Shown here piece after piece: positions 1-8,637 of a stretch of DNA of 20,605 nucleotides; position 1 is the stretch's first letter, and each line of letters opens with the position of its first letter. The notes under the pieces are model-generated. The model worked only from the letters and a program-made list of their open reading frames with translations, was not told the origin of the DNA and did not search any database. The translations under genes and the position numbers were made by a program. This DNA comes from an uncultured Ectothiorhodospiraceae bacterium (GTDB taxonomy: Bacteria > Pseudomonadota > Gammaproteobacteria > UBA6429 > Thiohalophilaceae), in NCBI GenBank assembly GCA_947259425.1, contig CAMYMO010000006.1, positions 1 through 20,605 of the forward strand, written 5' to 3'.

Positions 1-167
1 GTCGAAGCCAATTGCTGGATCATGTTTGGGGTGATCATGTTTACATTGAGGAGCGAACCGTCGATGTTCATATTCGTCGCTTGCGTCGGGCGCTGGAATC
101 ATTCGATTGTGCCAAGTATATACAGACCGTACGGGGTTCAGGATACCGCTTCTCCGAACAAATTTAG
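1..167 (+). CDS. phoB: Phosphate regulon response regulator PhoB (3' end only)
   Basis: Only the last 54 codons are present; the reading frame enters at base 3 and stops with TAG at 165-167. The encoded tail (RSQLLDHVWGDHVYIEERTV, then HIRRLRRALE and YIQTVRGSGYRFSEQ) is the end of the OmpR/PhoB-type winged-helix DNA-binding domain. It covers the transactivation loop, the recognition helix with its Arg-rich HIRRLRR face, and the C-terminal beta-hairpin with GSGYRFS. In this family the protein is phosphorylated by PhoR and binds 11-bp-spaced CTGTCAT direct repeats, which occur three times in this window. phoR starts 50 bp downstream with no terminator between, so the two are probably co-transcribed. 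The receiver domain and promoter lie outside the window. Confidence 0.95.
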   Translation, partial: RSQLLDHVWGDHVYIEERTVDVHIRRLRRALESFDCAKYIQTVRGSGYRFSEQI

Positions 168-217
168 ATTTAACCTGGTATCTAACTTAGTACAAAATCT
201 AACAGGTAACGACGATA

Positions 218-1534
218 GTGAATAACAGCTGGAATGCAGAAGTCTGGCGGCTGGTTGCCCTGTTAACTGTGACAATCGTGCTGGGCCTTATATTCGATCA
301 AGTTTTCGTATTGTTAAGCATCACATTACTGGGCTATTTAGTCTGGACGTTAATCAATTTGCGTAACATGTATCGATGGCTTGCTATCGGCAAAAAATAT
401 TCGCCACCGACCTCTGCAGGTATTTGGGGCGAGTTGTATACCGAGATATATAAACTTCAAAAACGTAATAAAAAGCGCCAAAAGCGTCTGGTGAATTTAC
501 TGGCCCGTTTTCGTGAAACAACAGAGGCTATGCCGGATGGCGTGGTGGTTATGCAAGCCAATGGTACGATCGAATGGTGGAATGATGTGGGTAGCAAGTT
601 GTTGAAATTAAATTATCCGCAAGATGTCGGCCAGCGTATTACCAACCTGGTACGAAATCCGGAGTTTCATGACTTTTATCAACGTGCTGATCAAGAAGAG
701 ATCTTTCATCTGCAAGCTCCGGGTGATGAGAATAAAACCATCGCCATTCAGGTGACACCCTATGGCCAGGATCAAAGTTTGTTAACAGCGCGCGACGTAA
801 CCTTACTTGAACGTGTCGAACGAATACGTCGTGATTTTGTTGCGAATATTTCTCATGAACTACGCACGCCACTGACGGTGATGACTGGCTTTCTCGAGAC
901 CATGGCCAGTGAGCCTCAAGATCAGGATGCCGATACACAGCGCTCGATCAAGTTAATGCAACAGCAATCCAAGCGTATGTATCGGTTGGTTGAAGACTTG
1001 ATGTTATTGTCGAAACTCGAAAATGAACACAAACCGATCAAGCATGAAGTGGTCGCGGTGCCACAAATGTTGATGAATCTGAAAGAAGAGGCTGAAATCG
1101 TCAGTGGTGCACGAAAACATCAGATTTTGTTAGAGGGGGATGATGACCTGTACCTTTATGGGGATGCGAAGGAATTAGACAGCGTATTTAGTAACTTAGT
1201 CATCAATGCCGTCAATTACACACCGGATGAAGGTGAAATTACGATTAAGTGGTACGAAAAAGATTCTGCGGCGGTATTTGAGGTGGAAGACAACGGTATC
1301 GGAATTCCATCCCATCACCTGACGCGACTAACAGAGCGTTTTTACCGGGTGGATGTGGCGCGTTCCAGAGAGACTGGCGGTTCAGGCTTGGGGTTGGCCA
1401 TCGTAAAACATGCGTTAAACCGCCATGCCGCCAAGTTGGATATTAAAAGTGAGGTTGGAAGGGGAACGACCTTTACCTGTACCTTTGCCAAAGATGCAAC
1501 GGTGCATAAGAATGATATTCGTCAGGTGGTATGA
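218..1534 (+). CDS. phoR: Phosphate regulon sensor histidine kinase PhoR
   Basis: The protein has 438 residues, close to E. coli PhoR, and starts at GTG 218 with a weak AGGTAA upstream. Two membrane segments (about 11-28 and 30-48) are separated by almost no periplasmic loop, as expected for a PhoR that senses through PstSCAB-PhoU rather than directly. A charged linker (KRNKKRQKR) leads to a PAS domain (about 98-195). The HisKA H-box is ISHELRTPL with the phosphorylated His at 213. The HATPase domain shows the N-box (N326/N330), G1 DNGIG (358-362), F-box RFYRVD (374-379) and G2 GGSGLGLAI (387-395). It is expected to phosphorylate PhoB in low phosphate and dephosphorylate it in excess. The stop codon lies 4 bp before the Pho box of pstS. 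Confidence 0.96.
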   Translation: MNNSWNAEVWRLVALLTVTIVLGLIFDQVFVLLSITLLGYLVWTLINLRNMYRWLAIGKKYSPPTSAGIWGELYTEIYKLQKRNKKRQKRLVNLLARFRETTEAMPDGVVVMQANGTIEWWNDVGSKLLKLNYPQDVGQRITNLVRNPEFHDFYQRADQEEIFHLQAPGDENKTIAIQVTPYGQDQSLLTARDVTLLERVERIRRDFVANISHELRTPLTVMTGFLETMASEPQDQDADTQRSIKLMQQQSKRMYRLVEDLMLLSKLENEHKPIKHEVVAVPQMLMNLKEEAEIVSGARKHQILLEGDDDLYLYGDAKELDSVFSNLVINAVNYTPDEGEITIKWYEKDSAAVFEVEDNGIGIPSHHLTRLTERFYRVDVARSRETGGSGLGLAIVKHALNRHAAKLDIKSEVGRGTTFTCTFAKDATVHKNDIRQVV

Positions 1535-1538
1535 GTGA

Positions 1539-1594
1539 CTGTCATACTACTGTCATATTGCGATCACAGACTTGTCACATATTCGTAGCATACT
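1539..1594 (+). promoter_or_regulatory. Tandem Pho box and -10 element of the pstS promoter
   Basis: Four 7-base units start exactly 11 bp apart: CTGTCAT at 1539, CTGTCAT at 1550, CGATCAC (degenerate) at 1561 and TTGTCAC at 1572. The first two form a near-perfect PhoB box. A -10-like CATACT lies at 1589-1594, ten bases after the last unit, with no recognisable -35, as expected for a PhoB-activated sigma-70 promoter. The array begins just after the phoR stop codon. A ribosome binding site, AAGGGA at 1615-1620, precedes the pstS ATG. Confidence 0.9.
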
Positions 1595-1629
1595 TCTCGA
1601 AACTTACATTGATTAAGGGATAACCCATT

Positions 1630-2598
1630 ATGTTTAACAAAAAATTTATTCAGGCCGCATTCGTTTCTGCTGCAGTTGCTTTTACTGCCAGTGCATCGGC
1701 TACTGGCATTGATCCAGCAACACCGACCTACAAAAAAGCCAGTGGCGTTTCTGGAAATATCAGCAGCGTTGGTTCGGATACACTTGCCAACCTGATGACA
1801 CTTTGGGCGGAAGACTTTAAAAAGATTTACCCAAATGTAAATGTTCAGATTCAAGCAGCAGGCTCGTCAACCGCACCACCTGCATTATCGGAAGGCACCT
1901 CAAATCTTGGCCCAATGAGCCGTAAGATGAAATCAAAAGAGATTGCTGCCTTTGAAAAGAAATACGGTTATAAACCCACTGCGATTCCGGTTGCGATTGA
2001 TGCGTTAGCGGTATACGTCAATAAAGATAACCCGGTTAAAGGCATGACCATTAAAGAAGTCGATGCGATTTTTTCTTCAACCCGTAAATGCGGTGGTAGT
2101 AAGGATATCACCAGCTGGGGTGGTCTTGGTTTGACTGGTGCTTGGCAAAATCGTGACATCCAGATTTATGGACGTAATTCAGTGTCAGGTACTTATGGCT
2201 ACTTCAAGAAAAAAGCCTTATGTAAAGGCGATTACAAAAACAACGTGAACGAGCAACCTGGTTCTGCCTCTGTCGTTCAATCCGTTACCACCTCAATTAA
2301 TGGTATCGGATACTCCGGCATTGGTTATAAAACCTCTGGTGTAAAGGCCGTTCCTCTTTCTAAGAAAGGCGGTGAATTTGTTCAAGCCACTTCTGCAAAT
2401 GCAGTAAAAGGAACGTATCCACTGTCACGTTTCTTGTACGTTTATATCAATAAAGCCCCAAATAAGGCATTGGCTCCACTCGAACGTGAATTCCTGACCA
2501 TGATCATGTCAAAGCGTGGTCAAGAAGTGGTTGTTAAAGATGGCTACATTCCACTACCTGCCAAGGTTATCAGCAAGTACATGGCGCAGATCAAATAA
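1630..2598 (+). CDS. pstS: Periplasmic phosphate-binding protein PstS
   Basis: This 322-residue secreted protein binds inorganic phosphate in the periplasm and delivers it to PstC/PstA. It has a typical Sec signal peptide (KK, then a hydrophobic stretch, then ASA at 22-24), with cleavage likely after A24. Phosphate-contact motifs of the PBP-like family are visible: SVGSDT (46-51), AAGSSTAPPAL (77-87), GPMSRKM (94-100) and GRNSVSGTYGYF (181-192). Two cysteines (154 and 198) could form a disulfide after export; that is inference. It is preceded by a strong tandem Pho box and good SD, and followed by its own terminator, so it can be expressed well above the permease genes, as a binding protein should be. 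Confidence 0.96.
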   Translation: MFNKKFIQAAFVSAAVAFTASASATGIDPATPTYKKASGVSGNISSVGSDTLANLMTLWAEDFKKIYPNVNVQIQAAGSSTAPPALSEGTSNLGPMSRKMKSKEIAAFEKKYGYKPTAIPVAIDALAVYVNKDNPVKGMTIKEVDAIFSSTRKCGGSKDITSWGGLGLTGAWQNRDIQIYGRNSVSGTYGYFKKKALCKGDYKNNVNEQPGSASVVQSVTTSINGIGYSGIGYKTSGVKAVPLSKKGGEFVQATSANAVKGTYPLSRFLYVYINKAPNKALAPLEREFLTMIMSKRGQEVVVKDGYIPLPAKVISKYMAQIK

Positions 2599-2617
2599 GC
2601 ACTGATCAGGCTGATAT

Positions 2618-2646
2618 AAAACCCCGCTCTTAGCGGGGTTTTATTT
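2618..2646 (+). terminator. Rho-independent terminator after pstS
   Basis: A perfect stem AAAACCCCGCT / AGCGGGGTTTT with a 3-base loop is followed by a T-rich run (TTTTATTTTT). It lies 20 bp after the pstS stop and separates pstS from pstC, which has its own Pho box. Confidence 0.93.
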
Positions 2647-2716
2647 TTACTATAGTATGACACTTTGATTTATTGTGGTTATAAAACACTCAAAATTACA
2701 TCCAATCTTTACCTCT

Positions 2717-2750
2717 TTGTCACAATTCTGTCATAAAAGGCCGATATGCT
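2717..2750 (+). promoter_or_regulatory. Pho box and -10 element of the pstCAB-phoU promoter
   Basis: TTGTCAC at 2717 and CTGTCAT at 2728 are spaced 11 bp. Ten bases later comes TATGCT (2745-2750), a 4/6 match to the -10 consensus. This is the same geometry as at pstS. The -10 ends only 6 bases before the pstC ATG at 2757, so the predicted transcript begins at or next to the start codon. Confidence 0.85.
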
Positions 2751-2756
2751 GGCCGA

Positions 2757-5273
2757 ATGCCCAAACCACACTCTAAACAGTCCCCCGATAGTTTACTAAG
2801 CTCATCGGATAGCTTTTATTTTCGCTTCCGCATGTTCCTTGATGTGTTCATGCGCTATGCCGTTGCGTTTGGTGGTATTAGCATCATCATTGCCATTACC
2901 CTGATTTTCCTTTATCTGCTTGTCGTGGTGATGCCGATTTTTCATAGCGCTGAAATCACCCTTGAAAAACAGTTTTCCCTCACGAACGATAATGCCCGGA
3001 CCTTGCACCTGGCCGTAGAGGAACAAAATGAGATTGCATTGAATGTGTTGGATTCGGGTCAGTTGGTTTTCTTTGATGCGCGCAGCGGCGATATCAAACA
3101 CCGTTTTACCCCCAAGTTGCCTGACAATGTATCCGTCACCAGTTTTGCCAATGCTGATCCGGAATTAGCGACCATCGCGCTAGGTTTAAGTAATGGCAGT
3201 GCGCTGGTCTATCAGCACAAATATAAAGTGACCTACCCGAATGACAAGCGTGTCATTACGCCGGTGATTGAATATCCGTTAGGTGAGGAAGCGGTACTGC
3301 TCGATACACAGGATGAAGCGCTCACGCATATTGACGTACAGTTAAATGAAGAGGGCATCACCCTGGTGGCCGCGACAGCGGACAAACGTCTGATGCTGGT
3401 CTCCTTTACCAAGGAAGAATCGTTGCTTGAAGAGTCTGCTGAGTATGAACGTGTTGAAGCAGAATTATCCTATCCGGCGACTGAACTCACTCATTTATTG
3501 GTGGATAAAGATCAACGTGAACTCTATCTCGTTAGTAAAGGCGGTTACATTACCTTCTTTGATATCCAGGACAAATCCGAACCAAGCTTATTGCAGCATC
3601 GAACGGTTACCGATGCCGGAGCTGAGATTACGGCGGTAGAATCACTGACTGGCGGTATTTCGTTGTTGATTGGTGACTCAAACGGTCATCTAGCGCAATG
3701 GTCTTTAGTACGGAATGAAAATAACCGTGAGCAATTAGTTAAATTCCGAGAATTTGATAGTCACCCGTCTGCAATTAAAAAGATTATCCCGGAGTTTAGT
3801 CGCAAAGGGTTTATGGTTTTTGATGATTCGGGACTGTTCGGTATCTATCATTCAACCGCTCAAAACACGGTGCTCAGACAAACTTTACCAACAGGTAAGA
3901 TTAAGAATATCGCGTTATCACCACGTGCTAATGCGATGTTAGTGTTAGATGCGGATAATAAAATGAGTCACTGGTCTATCGATAATGAACATCCAGAAAT
4001 ATCCTGGAGTTCATTGTGGGGTAAGGTTTGGTACGAGAGTTATCCTGAACCGGATTATATCTGGCAATCGTCATCAGCCAGTAACGATTTTGAACCTAAG
4101 TTTTCTTTAGTGCCGATTTCGTTCGGTACTTTAAAAGCCGCATTTTATGCAATGATGATTGCGGTTCCACTCGCGATCATGGGTGCTGTCTTTACCGCCC
4201 AGTTTATGTCACCCAATATGCGTAAAACCATCAAGCCTTCGATTGAGATTATGGAAGCCTTACCAACCGTGATTCTTGGTTTCCTGGCAGGTCTTTGGCT
4301 TGCCCCTTTTGTCGAAGACAATCTGGTCGGTATCTTTTTAATGATGCTTGGCATGCCGATTGGGGTGTTGATTGCAGCCTATAGCTGGCAACGCATGCCC
4401 GAGAAGCTACGTTTTTTAATTCCAGACGGTTGGGAAGGGGCCATGCTTATCCCGGCAATTATATTAATTGGTTGGGTCACGTTAACACTTGGGCCTAAGC
4501 TCGAAATGTGGTGGTTTGATGGTGATGTGACGCAATATGGTAATCATGTTGGGCCCTGGTTGGATCGAAACCTGTATCTGGTGATTGCCGGTTTATTATT
4601 CCCCTGGATCATTTTGTTTGTTTCTCGTTCTGAAAAACTCGAGAAAAAATTTAATAAAGTAAAAAGTGAATCTTTGCAGTCGTACATGCCATTAATTTTC
4701 TCACTGATAGTCTGTATCGTGTTGGGGGCAATCTTATCGCCGCTGGTTGAGAATGTTTTGTTTGCTGGTGATGTTACCGCTTCGTTAAAAGATGCCTCCA
4801 TTGCTTTTGATCAGCGAAATTCAATTGTGGTTGGATTGGCGATGGGTTTTGCGGTGATTCCAACCATCTTTTCGATTGCCGAAGATGCGTTGTTTGCGGT
4901 ACCAAAACATTTAGTGAATGGTTCGCTGGCATTAGGCGCGACGCCCTGGCAGACCTTAACCCGCGTGGTTATCTTAACTGCCAGCCCCGGTATTTTTTCT
5001 GCAGTGATGATTGGGCTTGGACGTGCTGTGGGTGAAACCATGATCGTGTTGATGGCGACGGGTAATACCCCGGTAATGGACTTTAGTATTTTCCAGGGTA
5101 TGCGTACCTTATCAGCCAATATTGCGGTTGAGATGCCAGAGTCTGAAGTCGACAGTACTCACTACCGGGTTCTGTTTTTAGCTGCACTGGTATTGTTTGC
5201 GTTTACCTTCCTATTTAATACGTTGGCAGAGATCGTGCGGCAACGATTACGCCGTAAATACAGCTCCCTGTAG
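2757..5273 (+). CDS. pstC: Phosphate ABC transporter permease PstC (long form)
   Basis: One of the two channel subunits of the Pst phosphate importer. At 838 residues it is far longer than E. coli PstC (about 320). A first membrane helix (about 35-60) is followed by a periplasmic insert of roughly 390 residues (about 62-450). The insert is rich in short beta-strand motifs ending in aromatic residues (GQLVFFDARSGD, GHLAQWSL, MSHWSI), which suggests a WD40/propeller-like fold. The ABC permease domain occupies about 452-835, with the EAA loop near 708-735 (EDALFAVPKHLVNGSLALGA). Long PstC proteins are known in marine gammaproteobacteria and Pseudomonas relatives; the role of the insert is unknown to me. 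The ATG at 2757 has no Shine-Dalgarno. The next Met (residue 26) would still keep the first helix but also lacks an SD. Confidence 0.93.
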   Translation: MPKPHSKQSPDSLLSSSDSFYFRFRMFLDVFMRYAVAFGGISIIIAITLIFLYLLVVVMPIFHSAEITLEKQFSLTNDNARTLHLAVEEQNEIALNVLDSGQLVFFDARSGDIKHRFTPKLPDNVSVTSFANADPELATIALGLSNGSALVYQHKYKVTYPNDKRVITPVIEYPLGEEAVLLDTQDEALTHIDVQLNEEGITLVAATADKRLMLVSFTKEESLLEESAEYERVEAELSYPATELTHLLVDKDQRELYLVSKGGYITFFDIQDKSEPSLLQHRTVTDAGAEITAVESLTGGISLLIGDSNGHLAQWSLVRNENNREQLVKFREFDSHPSAIKKIIPEFSRKGFMVFDDSGLFGIYHSTAQNTVLRQTLPTGKIKNIALSPRANAMLVLDADNKMSHWSIDNEHPEISWSSLWGKVWYESYPEPDYIWQSSSASNDFEPKFSLVPISFGTLKAAFYAMMIAVPLAIMGAVFTAQFMSPNMRKTIKPSIEIMEALPTVILGFLAGLWLAPFVEDNLVGIFLMMLGMPIGVLIAAYSWQRMPEKLRFLIPDGWEGAMLIPAIILIGWVTLTLGPKLEMWWFDGDVTQYGNHVGPWLDRNLYLVIAGLLFPWIILFVSRSEKLEKKFNKVKSESLQSYMPLIFSLIVCIVLGAILSPLVENVLFAGDVTASLKDASIAFDQRNSIVVGLAMGFAVIPTIFSIAEDALFAVPKHLVNGSLALGATPWQTLTRVVILTASPGIFSAVMIGLGRAVGETMIVLMATGNTPVMDFSIFQGMRTLSANIAVEMPESEVDSTHYRVLFLAALVLFAFTFLFNTLAEIVRQRLRRKYSSL

Positions 5274-5313
5274 TATCTGATGAGCAACGAGTATTCGGCA
5301 ATGAGTAAGTAAA

Positions 5314-6975
5314 ATGAAAATACAAGCCTGGTTTAAAAGTGGAAGTCCCTGGATCTGGTTAAACGCCGCGGCGGTTAGCACCAGTTTGATCATGGTGTTT
5401 GGTTTGTTAGCCCTGATCATGGTACGTGGTCTGGGTTTCTTTTGGCCGTCCGATGTGCAGGTTCTGGATTATGTCGACGAGAACCAAAAACAAATTCGTC
5501 TGATGGGTGAAATCTGGGGTGATGGAGACGTTAGTCGACAAACCCTGTTGGAAAACGGCGTTAAACTGGATACGGATGACGAATTTATTACCCGTTATAC
5601 CTTGAAGACCGGCAACCGTGATATTTATGGCGCCGATTTTCGTTTAATTCTAAAACCGTTTATACAATCAACCGATCTACCTGATGATGCAATGGTCGTG
5701 GTCAGACGTGAGTGGGGTAATTTTTACGGTTTCCTTGATTCGATAAAAGAAAAAGACAACAAACTGGCTTTGGCGAATGACCAGCTATGGCCGGAATTAG
5801 AAAAAAGAACCGCACGCGTATTGGCCTTACATGATCAGATTGTTGAGATTCAAAAAAGTGATATTGGTGACGTTAATCACGAACTTGAAAAGTTGCGTTT
5901 GAAAAAACGTCGCTATGAACTTGATAATAAATTAACGCAAGCGCGTATAACTGAACTTGCTCAAGCACGTAAGATACAAGACGATCGATATGCAGAAATT
6001 CAAAAACGTTTGAATGAGCTTAATCAGGATATCGTACGAGACTCAGTTATTGTCCGAATAGCCGATGGACAGACTAAAGAGATTTCACTTGATAAAGTCG
6101 TCAAGGTTTATCAACCTAATCAAATGTCCGTGTTTAGCAAGTTAGGTACTTATTTTGCGAATATCTGGGAATTCGTTAGTGATGAACCTCGTGAGGCTAA
6201 TACGGAAGGCGGCGTGTTCCCGGCTATTTTTGGTACCGTGATGATGGTAATGATCATGGCCGTATTGGTTACCCCATTGGGCGTTATCGCTGCAGTTTAT
6301 TTACGTGAATATGCCAAACAAGGCCCACTTACCCGCACCATTCGAATCGCGGTGAATAATTTGGCCGGTGTTCCATCAATCGTTTATGGTGTATTCGGTC
6401 TAGGCTTTTTTGTCTATTTCCTTGGTGGCAATATCGATCGATTATTTTTCTCAGAAGGTCTACCAGCACCGACCTTTGGTACGCCAGGTATCTTATGGTC
6501 TTCCTTGACACTGGCAATATTAACCTTGCCGGTAGTTATCGTCGCCACCGAGGAAGGCCTGTCACGCATTCCTAAAAGTATTCGAGAAGGCAGCCTTGCC
6601 CTGGGCGCAACCAAGTTTGAAACCTTGTGGCGTACCATTATTCCGATGTCGAGCCCGGCCATCATGACGGGCTTAATTTTGGCGGTGGCTCGTGCCGCGG
6701 GTGAGGTGGCACCGTTAATGTTGGTGGGTGTGGTAAAATTGGCACCTTCGCTACCATTAGATGGCAACGCACCGTTTGTGCATCTGGATCGAAAATTTAT
6801 GCATCTCGGCTTTCATATCTATGATGTTGGTTTCCAGAGTCCGAATGTGGAAGCGGCACGCCCCCTTGTTTATGCGACTTCGTTGTTACTCGTATTGGTA
6901 ATTATTGCGCTAAACATTGTGGCTATTGGCATTCGTAATCGACTTCGTGAAAAATACCGAGCTTTAGAAAGTTAA
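5314..6975 (+). CDS. pstA: Phosphate ABC transporter permease PstA (long form)
   Basis: The second channel subunit of the Pst phosphate importer has 553 residues, against about 300 in E. coli. A first helix (about 19-44) is followed by a periplasmic insert of about 250 residues. The insert contains a highly charged predicted coiled coil (about 143-240, rich in E/K/R/Q/L) and a short beta-rich segment. The permease core spans about 300-545, with the EAA loop EEGLSRIPKSIREGSLALGA (413-432). The N-terminal region corresponds to the extension seen in many proteobacterial PstA proteins (DUF3333 type). It starts 40 bp after pstC with only a weak GAG upstream, so it is likely translated from the pstC message. 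Pairing of large inserts in both PstC and PstA suggests they meet in the periplasm; that is inference. Confidence 0.93.
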   Translation: MKIQAWFKSGSPWIWLNAAAVSTSLIMVFGLLALIMVRGLGFFWPSDVQVLDYVDENQKQIRLMGEIWGDGDVSRQTLLENGVKLDTDDEFITRYTLKTGNRDIYGADFRLILKPFIQSTDLPDDAMVVVRREWGNFYGFLDSIKEKDNKLALANDQLWPELEKRTARVLALHDQIVEIQKSDIGDVNHELEKLRLKKRRYELDNKLTQARITELAQARKIQDDRYAEIQKRLNELNQDIVRDSVIVRIADGQTKEISLDKVVKVYQPNQMSVFSKLGTYFANIWEFVSDEPREANTEGGVFPAIFGTVMMVMIMAVLVTPLGVIAAVYLREYAKQGPLTRTIRIAVNNLAGVPSIVYGVFGLGFFVYFLGGNIDRLFFSEGLPAPTFGTPGILWSSLTLAILTLPVVIVATEEGLSRIPKSIREGSLALGATKFETLWRTIIPMSSPAIMTGLILAVARAAGEVAPLMLVGVVKLAPSLPLDGNAPFVHLDRKFMHLGFHIYDVGFQSPNVEAARPLVYATSLLLVLVIIALNIVAIGIRNRLREKYRALES

Positions 6976-6995
6976 CTGGAATAAATGGTGACAGT

Positions 6996-7841
6996 ATGAC
7001 AGCTGCAGCTGACGAACAAACAAGAACGCATGCGATCGATATGGACGCATTAGGTAGACCCGCTGGTCAGAGCGATATCGACAGTGAAGAAATAGCACTG
7101 GAAGTGTCTAACTTGAATCTTCATTATGGCAGCGCGCAAGCCCTGTATGATGTGAATATGGTGATACCAAAAAATCGGGTAACGGCTTTTATTGGACCAA
7201 GTGGTTGCGGTAAATCAACCTTGCTACGATGTTTTAATCGTATGAATGATCTGGTCGATGGTTGTCACATCAACGGTAAAATAGCGCTTCATGGTACGGA
7301 CATTTATAGTAAGCAGGTAAATGTAGCCAATTTACGCCGTCGTATTGGCATGGTGTTTCAAAAGCCCAATCCCTTCCCTAAATCAGTTTACGAAAATGTG
7401 GCTTATGGATTAAGGATTCAAGGTGTCAATGATAAGCGCCGATTAGACGAGGCGGTAGAAAAAGCACTACGCGGTGCCGCACTTTGGGATGAGATGAAAG
7501 ATCGCCTGAATGACAATGCTTTAGGCATGTCGGGCGGTCAGCAGCAACGCCTGGTGATAGCCCGCGCAATCGCAATTGAGCCGGAGGTTATGTTACTAGA
7601 TGAACCAGCATCTGCTTTAGATCCAATCTCTACTTTAAAGATTGAAGAACTAATTTATGAACTGAAGCAAAATTATACTATTATTATAGTAACGCATAAT
7701 ATGCAACAGGCGGCTCGTGTATCTGACTATACGGCGTTTATGTATATGGGCAAGTTAATTGAATATGCAGGAACTAATAAGCTCTTTACCAATCCTGCTG
7801 AAAAACAAACTGAAGATTATATTACCGGACGTTACGGATAA
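6996..7841 (+). CDS. pstB: Phosphate ABC transporter ATP-binding protein PstB
   Basis: The ATPase that drives the Pst importer has 281 residues. Walker A GPSGCGKST is at 67-75, the Q-loop FQKPNPFP near 121-128, the signature MSGGQQQR at 178-185, Walker B MLLDEPASALDP at 199-210 and the H-loop His at 234. The FQKPNPFP and LLDEPASALDPIST stretches are diagnostic for PstB within the ABC superfamily. The N-terminus is about 25-30 residues longer than in E. coli and polar, probably disordered. A GGTGA lies close to the ATG. It follows pstA by 20 bp in the same operon. Confidence 0.97.
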   Translation: MTAAADEQTRTHAIDMDALGRPAGQSDIDSEEIALEVSNLNLHYGSAQALYDVNMVIPKNRVTAFIGPSGCGKSTLLRCFNRMNDLVDGCHINGKIALHGTDIYSKQVNVANLRRRIGMVFQKPNPFPKSVYENVAYGLRIQGVNDKRRLDEAVEKALRGAALWDEMKDRLNDNALGMSGGQQQRLVIARAIAIEPEVMLLDEPASALDPISTLKIEELIYELKQNYTIIIVTHNMQQAARVSDYTAFMYMGKLIEYAGTNKLFTNPAEKQTEDYITGRYG

Positions 7842-7884
7842 CATATAATGAATATCACATACTATCGTTTTTAAAGGTGAAGTC

Positions 7885-8637
7885 ATGGAAAAAGCAGATA
7901 TAGGTCACCATATTTCTCAACAGTTTAACCAGGAACTCGAGGATGTGCGTAATCGAGTCCTGAAAATGGGCGGTATCGTGGAGCAACAACTCAACGATGC
8001 GATATTAGCGCTAACATCAATGGATATGTCGCTAGCTGAAGTGGTGGTCACCAATGATTATAAGGTCAATCGGCTGGAAGTCGATATCGATGAAGAGTGT
8101 ACACAAATCCTGGCTCGCCGCCAGCCTGCCGCCAGTGATTTACGTTTGCTGATGGCGATTATTAAAACCATTACCGACCTGGAACGGATCGGGGATGAGG
8201 CCGAACGCGTTGGACGCATGGCATTAAAGTTTTCTGAAGGTGATAGCAACGATAGTAAAGCACTGGCAGGTATAGAACATCTCGGTGAATATGTTACAAA
8301 AAACCTGCATGCGGCACTCGATGCCTTTGCACGCATGGATGCTAACGCGGCAGCGAAGATTGCCAAACAAGACAAAAAAGTGGATCGCGAATATGAAAGT
8401 ATCTTACGTCAATTAATGACTTATATGATGGAAGATCCTCGTTCTATTCCAAGAGTGATTAATGTATTGTGGTCGGCACGAGCGCTGGAGCGTATTGGAG
8501 ATCGGGCACGTAACATTTGTGAATACGTTATTTATTTAGTAAAAGGTAAAGATGTTCGCCATATTAGCTCAGAGCAGGTAGAGCATGACGCTCGTGAATA
8601 CAATAAAGAGCACCACCAAAAGGACAACAAGAGTTAG
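7885..8637 (+). CDS. phoU: Phosphate signalling protein PhoU
   Basis: A cytoplasmic all-helical negative regulator of 250 residues that links PstSCAB to PhoR and keeps the Pho regulon off when phosphate is plentiful. The two tandem three-helix PhoU repeats are clear. Each carries the conserved metal-cluster segment with an ER(I)GD motif: LERIGDEAERVGR in the first half and LERIGDRARNICEYVIYLVK in the second. A good SD, AGGTGA (7875-7880), precedes the ATG. The last gene of the pst operon, it ends with TAG overlapping the stop codon of the convergent ABC ATPase gene, with no terminator hairpin visible between. Confidence 0.97.
   Translation: MEKADIGHHISQQFNQELEDVRNRVLKMGGIVEQQLNDAILALTSMDMSLAEVVVTNDYKVNRLEVDIDEECTQILARRQPAASDLRLLMAIIKTITDLERIGDEAERVGRMALKFSEGDSNDSKALAGIEHLGEYVTKNLHAALDAFARMDANAAAKIAKQDKKVDREYESILRQLMTYMMEDPRSIPRVINVLWSARALERIGDRARNICEYVIYLVKGKDVRHISSEQVEHDAREYNKEHHQKDNKS

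Noticed and set aside
22..225. Plus-strand open frame overlapping the phoB end
   Set aside because: The overlapping frame from base 3 encodes a clear PhoB tail; this frame gives no recognisable protein.
5280..5312. Ten-codon frame (MSNEYSAMSK) between pstC and pstA
   Set aside because: No ribosome site and no sign of selection; short open frames of this size are expected by chance.
6988..7002. Minus-strand Pho-box-like pair (GTGACAG and ATGACAG) at the pstB start
   Set aside because: The units are 8 bp apart, not 11, and no minus-strand gene starts nearby.
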